The translations under genes were made by a program, and so were the position numbers. The notes below the pieces were generated by a model. That model did not search any database and was not told the origin of the DNA. It worked only from the letters and a program-made list of their open reading frames with translations. A stretch of DNA of 64,000 bases from Pseudovibrio flavus (GTDB taxonomy: Bacteria > Pseudomonadota > Alphaproteobacteria > Rhizobiales > Stappiaceae): positions 1 to 64,000 of the forward strand of contig NZ_SMMA01000062.1 of assembly GCF_009711345.1 (NCBI RefSeq). The letters run 5' to 3'. Every line of letters starts with the position of its first letter. Position 1 is the first letter of the stretch. Shown in pieces: positions 17,038 through 25,905 of the stretch.

Positions 17038-17978
17038 GCAACCTTTCTACCAAAATCGGCAGTGTTCAGCTCGCCAACCCGATCATGCCAGCTTCCGGCA
17101 CCTTCTCTGAAGATCTGGCGCAGGTTTTTGACCTGAACCGTCTTGGTGCTCTGGTTGCCAAAACCATTACCCGCGAGATCCGCAATGGTAACCCGACCCC
17201 GCGCATCTGCGAGGTTCGTGGTTCCATGATGAACGCGATTGGCATTCCAAGTAAGGGCGTGGACTATTTCCGCACGAACTCCCTACCGTTCTATGCGCAG
17301 TTCACCCCACCACTGGTTGCTTCTATCTCCGCGCCGAGCGTTGACGAGTTTGCCCGCATTTGTGAAGAAATCACCATGCCGGGCGTGACCGCCATTGAAG
17401 TGAACATCTCCTGCCCGAACATCGAGGAAGATGGCAAAGCCTTTGCAATGCGCCCTTCCACGGCTCTGGCGGTTATGAAGAAGCTTCGCTCTGCTACCGA
17501 CCTTCCGCTTTGGGCAAAGCTGACACCAAACACCGGTGAGCCAGCAGAAGTTGCACAGGCTTGTGAAGAAGGCGGCGCGAATGCAGTTGTAACTGCAAAC
17601 ACGCTGCTGGCGATGGCTGTCGACATCCGCACCCGTAAGCCGAAGCTGGGCAACGTAATGGGCGGCCTTTCCGGCCCTAGCTTGAAGCCAATCAACCTGC
17701 GTATGACCTACCAGTGCGCCAAAGCCGTGAACATTCCGGTTATCGGCTGCGGTGGCATCGCTACTCTGGAAGACGTGCTGGAGTACCTCATGGTTGGCGC
17801 CAGCGCGGTACAGGTTGGCACTTCAACCTTTGTGAACCCAACCGTGATGGTGGATCTTGTTGATCAGCTCGACGCTTACATGCGCGAGAACCACATCAAC
17901 GACCTGAGCGAAATCATTGGCAGCGTACGGGACAAAGAAGCAGCAGATGCTGTCTTCTTTCAGGAAGCGGCAGAATGA
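17034..17978 (+). CDS. pyrD: Dihydroorotate dehydrogenase, class 1B type
   Basis: FMN barrel enzyme of 314 residues oxidising (or reducing) dihydroorotate/orotate. Features: 'NPIMPASGTFSED' at the start, the lysine of 'LVAKTITREIR', the catalytic-cysteine loop NISCPN, 'WAKLTPNT', 'VVTANTLLAM' and the phosphate motif IGCGGIAT...VGASAVQVGT. The cysteine base and the adjacent pyrK mark it as the NAD-linked 1B form. It starts at ATG 17034 inside the pyrK stop and ends in an ATGA overlap with the hydrolase gene at 17975. An earlier start at 16992 would lie inside pyrK and is rejected. It may work in pyrimidine synthesis or in the use of imported orotate or dihydroorotate. Confidence 0.92.
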   Translation: MSNLSTKIGSVQLANPIMPASGTFSEDLAQVFDLNRLGALVAKTITREIRNGNPTPRICEVRGSMMNAIGIPSKGVDYFRTNSLPFYAQFTPPLVASISAPSVDEFARICEEITMPGVTAIEVNISCPNIEEDGKAFAMRPSTALAVMKKLRSATDLPLWAKLTPNTGEPAEVAQACEEGGANAVVTANTLLAMAVDIRTRKPKLGNVMGGLSGPSLKPINLRMTYQCAKAVNIPVIGCGGIATLEDVLEYLMVGASAVQVGTSTFVNPTVMVDLVDQLDAYMRENHINDLSEIIGSVRDKEAADAVFFQEAAE

Positions 17979-19222
17979 GCAATTACTATCACGAGCTTGC
18001 TGCAAAGCTATTCGATGATATTGAAAAAGATACGGCTGACTCCGCAGGGGTCAGCCGTCCTGCTTACTCGGATATAGAAACCCGAACCCTCGCCTATCTT
18101 GAGGCTTTTGCCAAAGAGAACGGCCTTGCCAGCTGCTCCGACGCAGCAGGCAACCTGATTTTCAGCCGACCAGAGAATATCGACGCCAAGGAGTACATCC
18201 TCATTGGGTCACACGCTGACAGCGTACCTCAGGGCGGCAACTATGATGGCCTCGCCGGTATTATCGCGGGCCTTCTTTGCCTTTTGAAAGCCTCTGAAAC
18301 CAGCGCGACCTTCAAACACCCTGTAAAGGTGATGGCACTGCGCGGTGAAGAAAGCGCATGGTTTGGCCCGTGCTATATTTCTTCCAAGGCGCTTCTGGGA
18401 CAGTTGAGTGCTGACGAGCTCTCCTCCAAACACAAAAGCGACGGGCGTACGCTGCGCGAGCATATGGAAGCGGTTGGTATCGATACCGCACCTATTGCCG
18501 AGCAGAAGCCATTGCTGGCGAGCGAAGAAGTGCTGCAATATATCGAGCTGCACATCGAACAGGGCCCGCTGTTGGTGGAGAAGAAAATCCCCGCCGCTGT
18601 TGTTTCCGGCATTCGCGGTAACTTCCGCCACAAACGTATTCGCTGTGTTGGTGAAGCTGGCCACTCCGGCGCGGTTCCACGCGCATACCGCAAGGACGCG
18701 GTGATGGCTTTTGCCGATCTGATGACCCGTCTCGACGAAAGCTGGCTGACGATTTTGCAAAAGGGTAACGACCTTGTGCTGACCAGCGGCATGATGGGAA
18801 CGGAACCGGCAAAACACGCCATGACCCGTATTCCGGACGAAGTTGGCTTCTCGCTGGATATCCGCAGCCAGTCTTCGCATGTTCTTGAGGCCATGAAGCT
18901 GATGCTTCGCGGCGAAATGGCGACCATCTCCCTTGATCGCGGCGTTCGCTTCGAGATGGATGAAGAGCACAGCGTTGCCCCTGCTCTTTGTGATCCGCAA
19001 ATCGTTGAAGGCCTTAGCGAAGCCATGCAGGCAACCGGTCGGGAGCCGTTTGTTATGGCAAGCGGCGCTGGTCACGATGCGGCGGTTTTTGCAAACAGCG
19101 GCATTCCAACAGGCATGATTTTCGTTCGTAACCGGAATGGTTCGCACAATCCCCTTGAAGCCATGGAGATTTCCGATTTTATGGTCGGAACAGAGATTCT
19201 TTTCCAATATCTGACGGAGTAG
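17975..19222 (+). CDS. M20-family N-carbamoyl-amino-acid hydrolase-like enzyme
   Basis: Zinc amidohydrolase of 415 residues of the HyuC/allantoate amidohydrolase/beta-ureidopropionase group. The metal ligands are seen in '[18 protein letters not shown]' (His and Asp), in '[11 protein letters not shown]' (Glu), HIEQGP (His) and GAGHDAAVF (His). The dimerisation domain lies at about 205-320. These enzymes cleave N-carbamoyl groups, releasing ammonia, CO2 and an amino acid. Lying between pyrD and pyrC, N-carbamoyl-L-aspartate is an obvious candidate substrate, which would make the operon degradative as well as biosynthetic. Both ends are tightly coupled to the neighbours: an ATGA overlap upstream and 4 bp before pyrC. 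Confidence 0.88.
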   Translation: MSNYYHELAAKLFDDIEKDTADSAGVSRPAYSDIETRTLAYLEAFAKENGLASCSDAAGNLIFSRPENIDAKEYILIGSHADSVPQGGNYDGLAGIIAGLLCLLKASETSATFKHPVKVMALRGEESAWFGPCYISSKALLGQLSADELSSKHKSDGRTLREHMEAVGIDTAPIAEQKPLLASEEVLQYIELHIEQGPLLVEKKIPAAVVSGIRGNFRHKRIRCVGEAGHSGAVPRAYRKDAVMAFADLMTRLDESWLTILQKGNDLVLTSGMMGTEPAKHAMTRIPDEVGFSLDIRSQSSHVLEAMKLMLRGEMATISLDRGVRFEMDEEHSVAPALCDPQIVEGLSEAMQATGREPFVMASGAGHDAAVFANSGIPTGMIFVRNRNGSHNPLEAMEISDFMVGTEILFQYLTE

Positions 19223-19226
19223 CTTT

Positions 19227-20276
19227 ATGAGTACCGCCCGTAGCCTGACTATTCGCCGGCCCGATGACTGGCATCTCCACCTTCGTGATGGAGCCATGTT
19301 ACAGGCGGTGCTTCCATCGACCTCCGCCAACTTTGGCCGGGCAATCATCATGCCCAACCTTGTGCCACCCGTCGTAACAGGTGCAGATGCACAAGCTTAC
19401 AAAGAACGCATTGAAGCGGCGATTCCAGAGGGGCATGACTTCACCCCTTTGATGACGCTGTACCTCACCGAGAACACCGATGCTGATGACCTTGCAGCAG
19501 CAGCGCAGTCTGGCCTGATCTCTGCGGTAAAGCTTTACCCTGCAGGGGCGACAACCAACTCCGCAAGCGGCGTGCGCGACTTCGATAAAGTGTCCAACGT
19601 GCTTGAGCGCATGGCTGAAATCGGTCTTCCACTGCTTGTCCACGGTGAAGTGACCGACCACGACGTGGATATCTTTGACCGCGAAGCCGTTTTTATCGAC
19701 CGCATCCTTGATCCACTTCGTCGCCGGTTCCCGGAACTGAAGGTTGTGATGGAACACATCACGACAGAAGAAGGCGTGAACTACGCCCGCGACGGTGGTG
19801 ACAACCTTGCTGCAACCATCACCACCCACCACCTAATCATCAATAGAAACAACATCTTGGTTGGTGGTATCAAGCCAGACTATTACTGCCTACCTGTAGC
19901 CAAACGCGAAAAGCACCGCTTGGCTTTGCGCGCTGCCGCAACCTCTGGAAGCCCGAAATTCTTTACCGGAACAGACTCCGCACCGCACACGCAGGCTAAC
20001 AAACTCTGTGCATGTGGCTGCGCAGGTATTTTTACTGCTATTAATTCTATGAGTTGTTTGGCACATGTCTTCGAAGAAGATGGTGCACTAGACAAGCTTG
20101 AGGCATTCAGCTCCTTGAACGGCCCAGCTTTCTATGGCATGGCACCAAACGAACAAAGAATTACACTGGTCAGAGACGATGCGCCTGTAGAATTTCCGCG
20201 CCAAATTTGGACTGAAGACGGACCAGTCACCATATTCGACCCCGGCTTCGACCTCTTCTGGAAAGTGGAACAATAA
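19227..20276 (+). CDS. pyrC: Dihydroorotase, type II
   Basis: Zinc enzyme of 349 residues interconverting N-carbamoyl-aspartate and dihydroorotate. Active-site residues are clear: [10 protein letters not shown] (two His), the carboxylated lysine in [13 protein letters not shown], histidines in LLVHGEV and MEHITT, and the aspartate in [10 protein letters not shown]. The length and motifs match the short type II (E. coli PyrC) form. It lies 4 bp after the carbamoylase gene and 47 bp before pyrE. The pathway partners carAB and pyrB are not in the window, so this locus covers only the middle steps. Confidence 0.97.
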   Translation: MSTARSLTIRRPDDWHLHLRDGAMLQAVLPSTSANFGRAIIMPNLVPPVVTGADAQAYKERIEAAIPEGHDFTPLMTLYLTENTDADDLAAAAQSGLISAVKLYPAGATTNSASGVRDFDKVSNVLERMAEIGLPLLVHGEVTDHDVDIFDREAVFIDRILDPLRRRFPELKVVMEHITTEEGVNYARDGGDNLAATITTHHLIINRNNILVGGIKPDYYCLPVAKREKHRLALRAAATSGSPKFFTGTDSAPHTQANKLCACGCAGIFTAINSMSCLAHVFEEDGALDKLEAFSSLNGPAFYGMAPNEQRITLVRDDAPVEFPRQIWTEDGPVTIFDPGFDLFWKVEQ

Positions 20277-20323
20277 GACTCTCAGGCGCTCTGGCCTAAA
20301 CTTTAAGTCAGAGAGAGCCCGAG

Positions 20324-21019
20324 ATGTTTTCTAATTCTTTCCCTGAGCGCGAGCTCATGGCTGAAATCACCGCGAAAATGCTGATGGAAATCAACGCTAT
20401 CCATTTCCGCCCAGAACAGCCATACACCTTCACTTCCGGGCTTGCGTCGCCAGTTTACATTGACTGCCGCAAGCTCATTTCTTATCCGCGCATCCGCAAC
20501 ACCCTGATGGATTTTGCAACTGCAACCATCCTGCGCAACTGCGGCTTCGAAAAGTTCGACGCTGTTGCTGGTGGTGAAACTGCTGGTATTCCTTTTGCTG
20601 CTTGGATTGCAGACAAAATGAACGCACCTATGCAGTACGTTCGCAAGAAGCCAAAAGGCTTTGGCCGTGACGCGCAGATCGAAGGTCACGTTGAAGAAGG
20701 TTCCCGCATTCTTCTGGTGGAAGATCTGACCACCGACGGCGGCTCCAAAATCAAGTTCTGCGAAGCTCTGCGCCGCGCTGGTGCGGAAGTAACCGACACC
20801 CTCGTCGTGTTCTACTACGACATCTTCCCAGAAACCAAAGACAAGCTGGCAGAGCATGGCCTGAACCTGCACTACCTCTGCACTTGGTGGGATGTTCTCA
20901 AAGTTTGCCGCGACAACGGCTACTTTGATGCAGCAACTCTGGACGAAGTTGAGAGCTTCCTGAACAATCCGCTGGAATGGTCCAAGAACCACGGCGGCAT
21001 CAGCGAAATCACCATCTAA
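20324..21019 (+). CDS. pyrE: Orotate phosphoribosyltransferase
   Basis: 231 residues joining orotate to PRPP to give OMP. The PRPP loop is [14 protein letters not shown], and the flexible catalytic loop carries '[18 protein letters not shown]' with its lysines and histidine. The N-terminal '[20 protein letters not shown]' is typical of PyrE. ATG 20324 follows a GAGAGAG stretch. It is the last gene of the TRAP-pyrK-pyrD-hydrolase-pyrC-pyrE operon and is followed by a strong terminator. With PyrE present, imported orotate could go straight to UMP. Confidence 0.97.
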   Translation: MFSNSFPERELMAEITAKMLMEINAIHFRPEQPYTFTSGLASPVYIDCRKLISYPRIRNTLMDFATATILRNCGFEKFDAVAGGETAGIPFAAWIADKMNAPMQYVRKKPKGFGRDAQIEGHVEEGSRILLVEDLTTDGGSKIKFCEALRRAGAEVTDTLVVFYYDIFPETKDKLAEHGLNLHYLCTWWDVLKVCRDNGYFDAATLDEVESFLNNPLEWSKNHGGISEITI

Positions 21020-21041
21020 TTTCGCAGCGCCATTCTTTGAG

Positions 21042-21078
21042 AAACGCCGGTGTACCCATTCCGGCGTTTTTCTTTTTT
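21042..21078 (+). terminator. Terminator of the TRAP-pyr operon
   Basis: Perfect 9-bp arms AAACGCCGG (21042-21050) and CCGGCGTTT (21061-21069) are followed by TTCTTTTTT. It begins 22 bp after the pyrE stop. Confidence 0.9.
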
Positions 21079-21229
21079 GGCACCCCAGTTAAAAGCGCAG
21101 CGATACCTATCGCTACCCGCCAGCAAAGTCTGACCACCTCTTTTAAGGAGGTCGGAACCCAAGGATTTTTCTTCCAAACGGAAACGATACTCTCTCTGAC
21201 GTATCCGTTTGGTGCTCTTGTGGGGTTTC

Positions 21230-21745
21230 GTGTCGCTGCGTTTTCTGGTCCGCTTCTTTAGCCTATTCGCTGTTTTTGCTCTTCTGGCGCACCCTGCCGC
21301 CAGCAGCGATCACCTGCGCGAGACAGATTACCCAGACTTGAGAGGCGTTTGGCACGCAGCACAGGCCCGCGCCATCTACTGGCACCGCGATACGGTTGAT
21401 GAAGCAACGCAGCGGTTCGCTCTTGAAATTCAGGAGCAGGAAGGCCCCGCCCTCGAAGGGGAGCTGCACTGGAAAACTGTTCTTTACAAAGGCCCTGACC
21501 ATGACGGCGTGCGCGAAGTTCACGAAGGACGCGAACCGGTTATCGGCATGATTAGCTGGGCAGGAGACGCGTTTACACTGGTGGAGCACCCTGATAGCGG
21601 AACCATCCAAGGACGCATCCTAGAGCCCAACACGATAGAAATCATGCAGTTTGAAGCGGGCAACAAAGCCATGGTTGCCCGCTATCTACTGGTTCGTTCT
21701 CCGGCTCGTTTGGCGGGCACTACACTCCCGCAAACCAACCAATAA
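21230..21745 (+). CDS. Secreted protein of unknown function
   Basis: About 171 residues with an N-terminal signal sequence (FLVRFFSLFAVFALLAHPAASS, processed near the AASS). The mature part has 'YPDLRGVWHA' near its start and alternating beta-strand-like segments ('GTIQGRILEPNTIEIMQFEAG'). That looks like a small beta-barrel or lipocalin-like fold, but I recognise no family. I use GTG 21230 behind GGGG; a TTG at 21209 is an alternative start. The last 26 bases overlap the convergent gltS gene. No operon partner is apparent. Confidence 0.6.
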   Translation: MSLRFLVRFFSLFAVFALLAHPAASSDHLRETDYPDLRGVWHAAQARAIYWHRDTVDEATQRFALEIQEQEGPALEGELHWKTVLYKGPDHDGVREVHEGREPVIGMISWAGDAFTLVEHPDSGTIQGRILEPNTIEIMQFEAGNKAMVARYLLVRSPARLAGTTLPQTNQ

Positions 21746-22925
21746 TCGCCGAGTTGGCAAGGTCGATGAAGAAGCCGCACGTCAACGGAACAATCAGAAA
21801 AGCCTTGTGAGACGCACCGAAACGCTGCACGACCTGTGTCATGTTAAGCACCGCAGTTGCGGTGGAGCCTAGCGCAATACCTCCGAAACCTGCCGAAACG
21901 ACCGTTGCATCGTAGTCCCTTCCCATCGCTCTAAAGACGATGAAGTAGGCGTAGAGGATCGCCAGCAGAATTTGCAGGGCCATGACGAAAGCGACGTAGT
22001 CTATAGATGCCCAGACGGTGAGGAGGTCCATGCTCATCAAGGCCATAGACAAGAAGATACCAAGGCTGATGTCTGAAATGAGTGCAACGCCGCGATTGCG
22101 CCCTGCTCTGCTAACCTTTGGAGCTAATAGCTGGCCAATGTTGTTGTAGAGAATACCGCAGACCAGAACCGGCACGAACAGAGGAACAACAACCCCCGCT
22201 TCGGTCAGCGACAGATGCAGCGCAAAGCCGATAGCGCAGACCATATTTATGGAGAAGATGCCTTTCAGGACATCATAGTAATGCAATGCGGGACCGCGGG
22301 ATTCCCCTTCAAGCGCGCCGACTTCAAGATCACGATCATTGCTACCAGCGATCTTGTGGCGATACATGAGGCGCTGTGCGATAGGACCGCCGATAAGACA
22401 GGCTGCGATCATGCCTACAGTGTTACAGGCAATGCCGATCTCCTGCGCCCCGGTTAAGCCGAGCTGATCTTCAAAGATTGGCGCCCAAGCCACAGTGGTT
22501 CCCACTCCGCCCACGAGCGACACAGAGCCAGAAACCAGCCCAATCAGCGGGTCCAGCCCGAATACTGTGGCGGCGGTCATGCCTGTCAGGTTTTGCAGTA
22601 TGAGGAAGACTGTCGACACTGCGATCAAAATCGCCAGCGGCTTACCACCACTCACCAGATCCATAATGTTGGCGCGAAGCCCTATCGCGGCGAAGAAGTA
22701 CACGAGGAAGAAGTCCCTCGGTTCTGTCGCGAAAGTCACCTTCACATTGAGAAGGACATTCACAAGCGCAAGAACAAGTGCGCAGATCAAACCGCCGGCT
22801 AAGGGATCAGGGATGCTGAAACGCCGAAGATAGACGGATTTTTTTGAGACGTACTGCCCCAAGAACAAGACAAGAATAGCGATGTTGAAGGTGAAAAAGG
22901 TATCGACTGGAAAAGTCACGCGCAC
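21720..22925 (-). CDS. gltS: Sodium/glutamate symporter GltS
   Basis: Inner-membrane carrier of 401 residues with about ten helices in two inverted repeats. The family re-entrant motif 'SGSVSLVGGVGTTVAW' is clear in the first half, with the mirror segment 'SAGFGGIALGSTATAVLNMT' in the second. 'FFAAIGLRANIMDL' is also typical. It imports L-glutamate with sodium. The gene lies downstream of gntR copy 1 on the same strand but 171 bp away, so it probably has its own promoter; TATAAT is seen on the minus strand at about 23047-23052. Whether it belongs to the sugar-acid regulon next door is unclear. Confidence 0.92.
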   Translation of the reverse strand: MRVTFPVDTFFTFNIAILVLFLGQYVSKKSVYLRRFSIPDPLAGGLICALVLALVNVLLNVKVTFATEPRDFFLVYFFAAIGLRANIMDLVSGGKPLAILIAVSTVFLILQNLTGMTAATVFGLDPLIGLVSGSVSLVGGVGTTVAWAPIFEDQLGLTGAQEIGIACNTVGMIAACLIGGPIAQRLMYRHKIAGSNDRDLEVGALEGESRGPALHYYDVLKGIFSINMVCAIGFALHLSLTEAGVVVPLFVPVLVCGILYNNIGQLLAPKVSRAGRNRGVALISDISLGIFLSMALMSMDLLTVWASIDYVAFVMALQILLAILYAYFIVFRAMGRDYDATVVSAGFGGIALGSTATAVLNMTQVVQRFGASHKAFLIVPLTCGFFIDLANSAIIGWFAGV

Positions 22926-23058
22926 GCCTTTTAGCTATTTTTATTCTAGCTGCGACCAGTGCTCGTGGGCCTATGGCAGGCCCGGCCACAGATTATTGGC
23001 CGCGTTCCTGCTCAAGGCATATCGCGGCACGAGTGTTGTGCCGCGCATTATACAATCA

Positions 23059-23087
23059 CCATTGCAGCGATTTAGTGTCTGCAATGG
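23059..23087. repeat. Perfect 9-bp inverted repeat after gntR copy 1
   Basis: CCATTGCAG (23059-23067) and CTGCAATGG (23079-23087) flank an 11-nt spacer, 9 bp beyond the gntR stop. The minus strand has no T run after it, so it is not a classic terminator for gntR. It may be an operator in the gltS promoter region or an RNA hairpin. Confidence 0.5.
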
Positions 23088-23096
23088 GCCGATTTT

Positions 23097-23807
23097 TTAG
23101 TCGGTGAAGAGGTCTGGGTGACCTTTGGAGATTTCCGGCAAGGACTTCATGATCTCGCGCAGGTGCCCGCGCATGCTGTCCTCAGCATCCGGCGCATCAC
23201 CCTTGGCAATCGCATCAGCGACTGCCATATGCTGCGTAATGAGGGTCGAAAGCGGTGTCGCATCCTCAAGGGAGAGATAACGCACACGGTCCATCTGAGC
23301 CTTCATATCCATCACAACGCGCCAACCGTGCCCGCAGTCAACGCCATCAGCAATTGCCTGATGGAAAGCCTCGTCGAGACGAATGAACTCCGCCGTATCA
23401 TTGTGCTTTGCAGCAATCTGCTGAAGCTCGATAAGGCGCTGGAGTTCAACATCCAGTTTCGCCGTATCCATCAAAGCGGCTTTGCGAACAATAGCAACCT
23501 CAATCGCTTCACGCAGGAAGCGGGCGTTTTCTACATCGCGCTTGGAAATAAGCACAACGTAGGTTCCGCGCTGAGGGCGTATCTCTACAAGGCCAACGTC
23601 TGAGAGTTTGATGAACGCTTCACGAACCGGCTGGCGCGAAACACCAAGCTGCTTTGCAACCTCAGCTTCCGACAATGAATTGCCGGGCTTAAGGTGAAGT
23701 TGCACGATCGCCTTTTTCAGGGAGCTGTAAACTTGCGCCCCGATTGTTGCTTCTTTACTCGCTGCAAATGCAGCTGTTACCGCGTCTAGCTGGGTTTTCT
23801 TTGTCAT
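23097..23807 (-). CDS. GntR family regulator, FadR/FCD subgroup (copy 1)
   Basis: 236 residues. A winged helix (about 25-90) carries the recognition helix VSRQPVREAFIKL and the wing IRPQRGTYV. An all-helical FCD effector domain has metal-ligand histidines in LDEAFHQAI, ITQHMAV and RGHLREI. It is paralogous to the regulator at 27125-27835: equal length, with VSRQPVREAFIKL, RPQRGTYV and 'MDMKAQMDRVRYLSL' identical, so both probably read the same DNA. Its own start is 16 bp from a GCTACCATTCTAGT palindrome, which indicates autoregulation. It likely senses a hexonate or hexuronate intermediate and controls the neighbouring TRAP genes. Confidence 0.93.
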   Translation of the reverse strand: MTKKTQLDAVTAAFAASKEATIGAQVYSSLKKAIVQLHLKPGNSLSEAEVAKQLGVSRQPVREAFIKLSDVGLVEIRPQRGTYVVLISKRDVENARFLREAIEVAIVRKAALMDTAKLDVELQRLIELQQIAAKHNDTAEFIRLDEAFHQAIADGVDCGHGWRVVMDMKAQMDRVRYLSLEDATPLSTLITQHMAVADAIAKGDAPDAEDSMRGHLREIMKSLPEISKGHPDLFTD

Positions 23808-23822
23808 AACACTTCTAAATAT

Positions 23823-23836
23823 GCTACCATTCTAGT
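23823..23836. promoter_or_regulatory. ACTA-N6-TAGT operator, copy 2
   Basis: GCTACCATTCTAGT, 16 bp before the start of gntR copy 1. It sits inside a wider inverted repeat, GCTACC (23823-23828) and GGTAGC (23839-23844). On the minus strand it contains TAGAAT, which could serve as the -10 box, so binding would block the promoter. Confidence 0.7.
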
Positions 23837-23990
23837 CCGGTAGCAACCTGAATATTTCCTAGGTCTTTGCTTTTCCAAGGCAACATTTGCCGCTTGGCTC
23901 GCAATCTCTTTGTTTTTCATTGGACTTACATGCCGCAAAGGAATGCTTTTTCTTTGCGCTCCAGCAAATCGACGGCGCCGTTTAAACGCC

Positions 23991-24024
23991 AAAAACGCCG
24001 GAGTTAGGGAGAACTCCGGCGTTT
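23991..24024 (-). terminator. Terminator of the second TRAP operon
   Basis: Arms AAACGCCGGAGTT (23993-24005) and AACTCCGGCGTTT (24012-24024) pair perfectly and lead into TTTTT on the minus strand. It lies 47 bp after the dctM stop and separates the TRAP genes from gntR copy 1. Confidence 0.9.
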
Positions 24025-24070
24025 ATCGGGAAGTCACACAGTGGTGACAGATAAGGGTTCTTGGGCGCCC

Positions 24071-25348
24071 TTAGAACAATAGATCCGGCAGGAACAGAAC
24101 TGCCTGAGGAACCATTGCGAGGAACACTACGAGAGCCAAGATCGCTGCAATGAACGGAATGGACTCTTTGATGTATTCTTCAGTCGGGCACTCAAGAATG
24201 CCGCAAACAGTGAACATAGCCACACCAACCGGAGGGGTCATGCTGCCCATGGTGACGATAGTCATCATGAGAATACCGAAGTGAACCGGATCGATACCGA
24301 GCTTTGTGATTACTGGAACAAAGATCGGGGTCAGCAGAAGTACCAGAACGGTGGACTCAAGGAACATGCCGCATACTGCAAGGAAGATGAGTACGAGGAA
24401 CATGATGATCGTTGGATTTTCAGAGATGCCCAGAACGAATGCGGAGAGGTTCTGTGGTACCTGTTCAAAGACGATCGCGTAGCCAAGCATTGCGGAGAGC
24501 ATGATGATCAGCATGATCATGCCGATATCGCGAGCGCTTTCCTCAACGGTGCTCCAAACAGCAGCCCAAGTCAGTTCTTTGTAAACGAAGAAGCCGATTA
24601 CCAGAGCGTAGACAACTGCGAATGCACCAGCTTCGGAAGGGGTGAAGATGCCCAGACGGATACCGCCGATGAGGAATACCGGGAAGAGCAGCGCCCACTT
24701 CGCGTGACCCATTTCACGCATAACTTCTTTGAACTTCGGAGGAGCTTTCAGCTCTGGCTCATAGCCACGACGTTTTGCAACAAGATATGCGGTAACCATC
24801 AGGAAGATTGCCATGAAGATGCCAGGCATAATACCGGCAAGGAACAGGCGACCGATGGAAACGTTACCAACGAAACCGTAGAGGATGAGACCAACAGACG
24901 GAGGAATGGTAGCGCAGATCAGGGAAGAGAATGCGATGGAGCAAGCGGTGTAACCCTTGGAGAAACCACGGTCGAGCATGGAAGGGCCAAGGATACGGGC
25001 CTGCATTGCGGAGTCTGCTACTGCGGAGCCGGAAATACCGCCCATCAGCGCGGAAAGGGCGATGGTAACCTGAGCAAGACCACCAGAAATCCAGCCGGTT
25101 GTTACAGTCGCAAAGCCGATAAGGCGTTTTGTAATACCGGTGGCATTCATCAGGTTACCGGCCAGAACGAAGAACGGCACGGCGAGCAGCGGGAAAGACT
25201 GCGAAGAAGAAGCAATACGCTGCACACTGATGGAAACAGGTACAAAGTCAGATGTCAGGAAGAACAGGAAACTGGCAATACCGATAGCGAATGCGACAGG
25301 CATGCCAAGCAGCATGAATGCTGCAAAGACGGTGACGATCAGGCTCAT
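24071..25348 (-). CDS. TRAP transporter large permease, DctM family
   Basis: 425 residues, about twelve helices. Motifs: 'LLAVPFFVLAGNLMNATGIT', 'LSALMGGISGSAVADSAM', 'ATIPPSVGLILYGFVGN' and 'VTMGSMTPPVGVAMFTVCG'. It starts with an ATGA overlap on the dctQ gene and has AAGGAG upstream. With dctQ and dctP it forms a sodium-driven importer. The gntR-uxuA neighbourhood and the shared operator point to a hexonate or hexuronate, such as D-mannonate, D-fructuronate or glucuronate, as substrate. It is separated from gntR copy 1 by a strong terminator. Confidence 0.95.
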   Translation of the reverse strand: MSLIVTVFAAFMLLGMPVAFAIGIASFLFFLTSDFVPVSISVQRIASSSQSFPLLAVPFFVLAGNLMNATGITKRLIGFATVTTGWISGGLAQVTIALSALMGGISGSAVADSAMQARILGPSMLDRGFSKGYTACSIAFSSLICATIPPSVGLILYGFVGNVSIGRLFLAGIMPGIFMAIFLMVTAYLVAKRRGYEPELKAPPKFKEVMREMGHAKWALLFPVFLIGGIRLGIFTPSEAGAFAVVYALVIGFFVYKELTWAAVWSTVEESARDIGMIMLIIMLSAMLGYAIVFEQVPQNLSAFVLGISENPTIIMFLVLIFLAVCGMFLESTVLVLLLTPIFVPVITKLGIDPVHFGILMMTIVTMGSMTPPVGVAMFTVCGILECPTEEYIKESIPFIAAILALVVFLAMVPQAVLFLPDLLF

Positions 25349-25824
25349 TTTGCAGCTCCTTCAGAACCGCCAAGGAATTTGCGGATAGATTCGGTGAGCT
25401 TGACGAATGAGGTTACGGAGAGAAGTGCGCAGCCAACTGGAACGGCAGCAGTAACCCAAGCATAGCTCATGTCGGTGTCGCTAAGGCGACGCTCTTTGTT
25501 CATCAGGGTCAGATCAGTGCCGTAGTAGACCAGCGCCAGAAGAAACGCGATGATGATGATGTAGCTAAGAACTTCGATCAGGTTCTGAACCTTTACAGGG
25601 AACTTCTTGACCAGGAAGTCTACACCAATGTGCTGGTTGTAACGCATGGCCTGATTGGAGCCGAGGAAACAAACCCAAACGAACAGCAGCTGAGCAATAT
25701 CAACCGACCAGATGATCGGATAACCGACCCAACGAGCAAGAGAAGCTACGAACACCAAGCCCACGCATGCGGTAAGCAGGGTCTTAAGTGCCAGCACTTC
25801 GAGTTTATAATAATAGTCCAACAT
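25345..25824 (-). CDS. TRAP transporter small permease, DctQ family
   Basis: 159 residues with four hydrophobic helices (about 10-32, 42-60, 80-105 and 125-150). The DctQ-typical 'VDIAQLLFVWVCFLGSNQA' and 'HIGVDFLV' are present. The start ATG 25824 has GGATAAATCTC upstream, a weak site. That agrees with lower expression than the binding protein, which is separated from it by a hairpin. It ends in a 4-base overlap with dctM. Confidence 0.92.
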   Translation of the reverse strand: MLDYYYKLEVLALKTLLTACVGLVFVASLARWVGYPIIWSVDIAQLLFVWVCFLGSNQAMRYNQHIGVDFLVKKFPVKVQNLIEVLSYIIIIAFLLALVYYGTDLTLMNKERRLSDTDMSYAWVTAAVPVGCALLSVTSFVKLTESIRKFLGGSEGAAK

Positions 25825-25850
25825 GAGATTTATCCATTTTGGATGGGGGG

Positions 25851-25881
25851 AATGCGCGGGATTGTGGGCTCTCCGCGCATT
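25851..25881 (-). other. Intercistronic hairpin after the second DctP gene
   Basis: AATGCGCGG (25851-25859) pairs with CCGCGCATT (25873-25881) in the 81-bp gap between the dctP stop and dctQ. No T run follows, so it is more likely a stability or partial-termination element than a full terminator. Confidence 0.6.
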
Positions 25882-25905
25882 CGATATCAGGTAGAACGCA
25901 GAGCC

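Noticed and set aside
21143-21152. Very strong Shine-Dalgarno-like AAGGAGGTC
   Set aside because: No start codon in a sensible position follows it; the next real gene begins about 80 bp later. It is probably chance, although a leader function cannot be excluded.
24281-25465. Plus-strand frame of 394 residues antisense to dctM/dctQ
   Set aside because: It is a shadow of the TRAP permease, with a highly charged, low-complexity translation and no motif.
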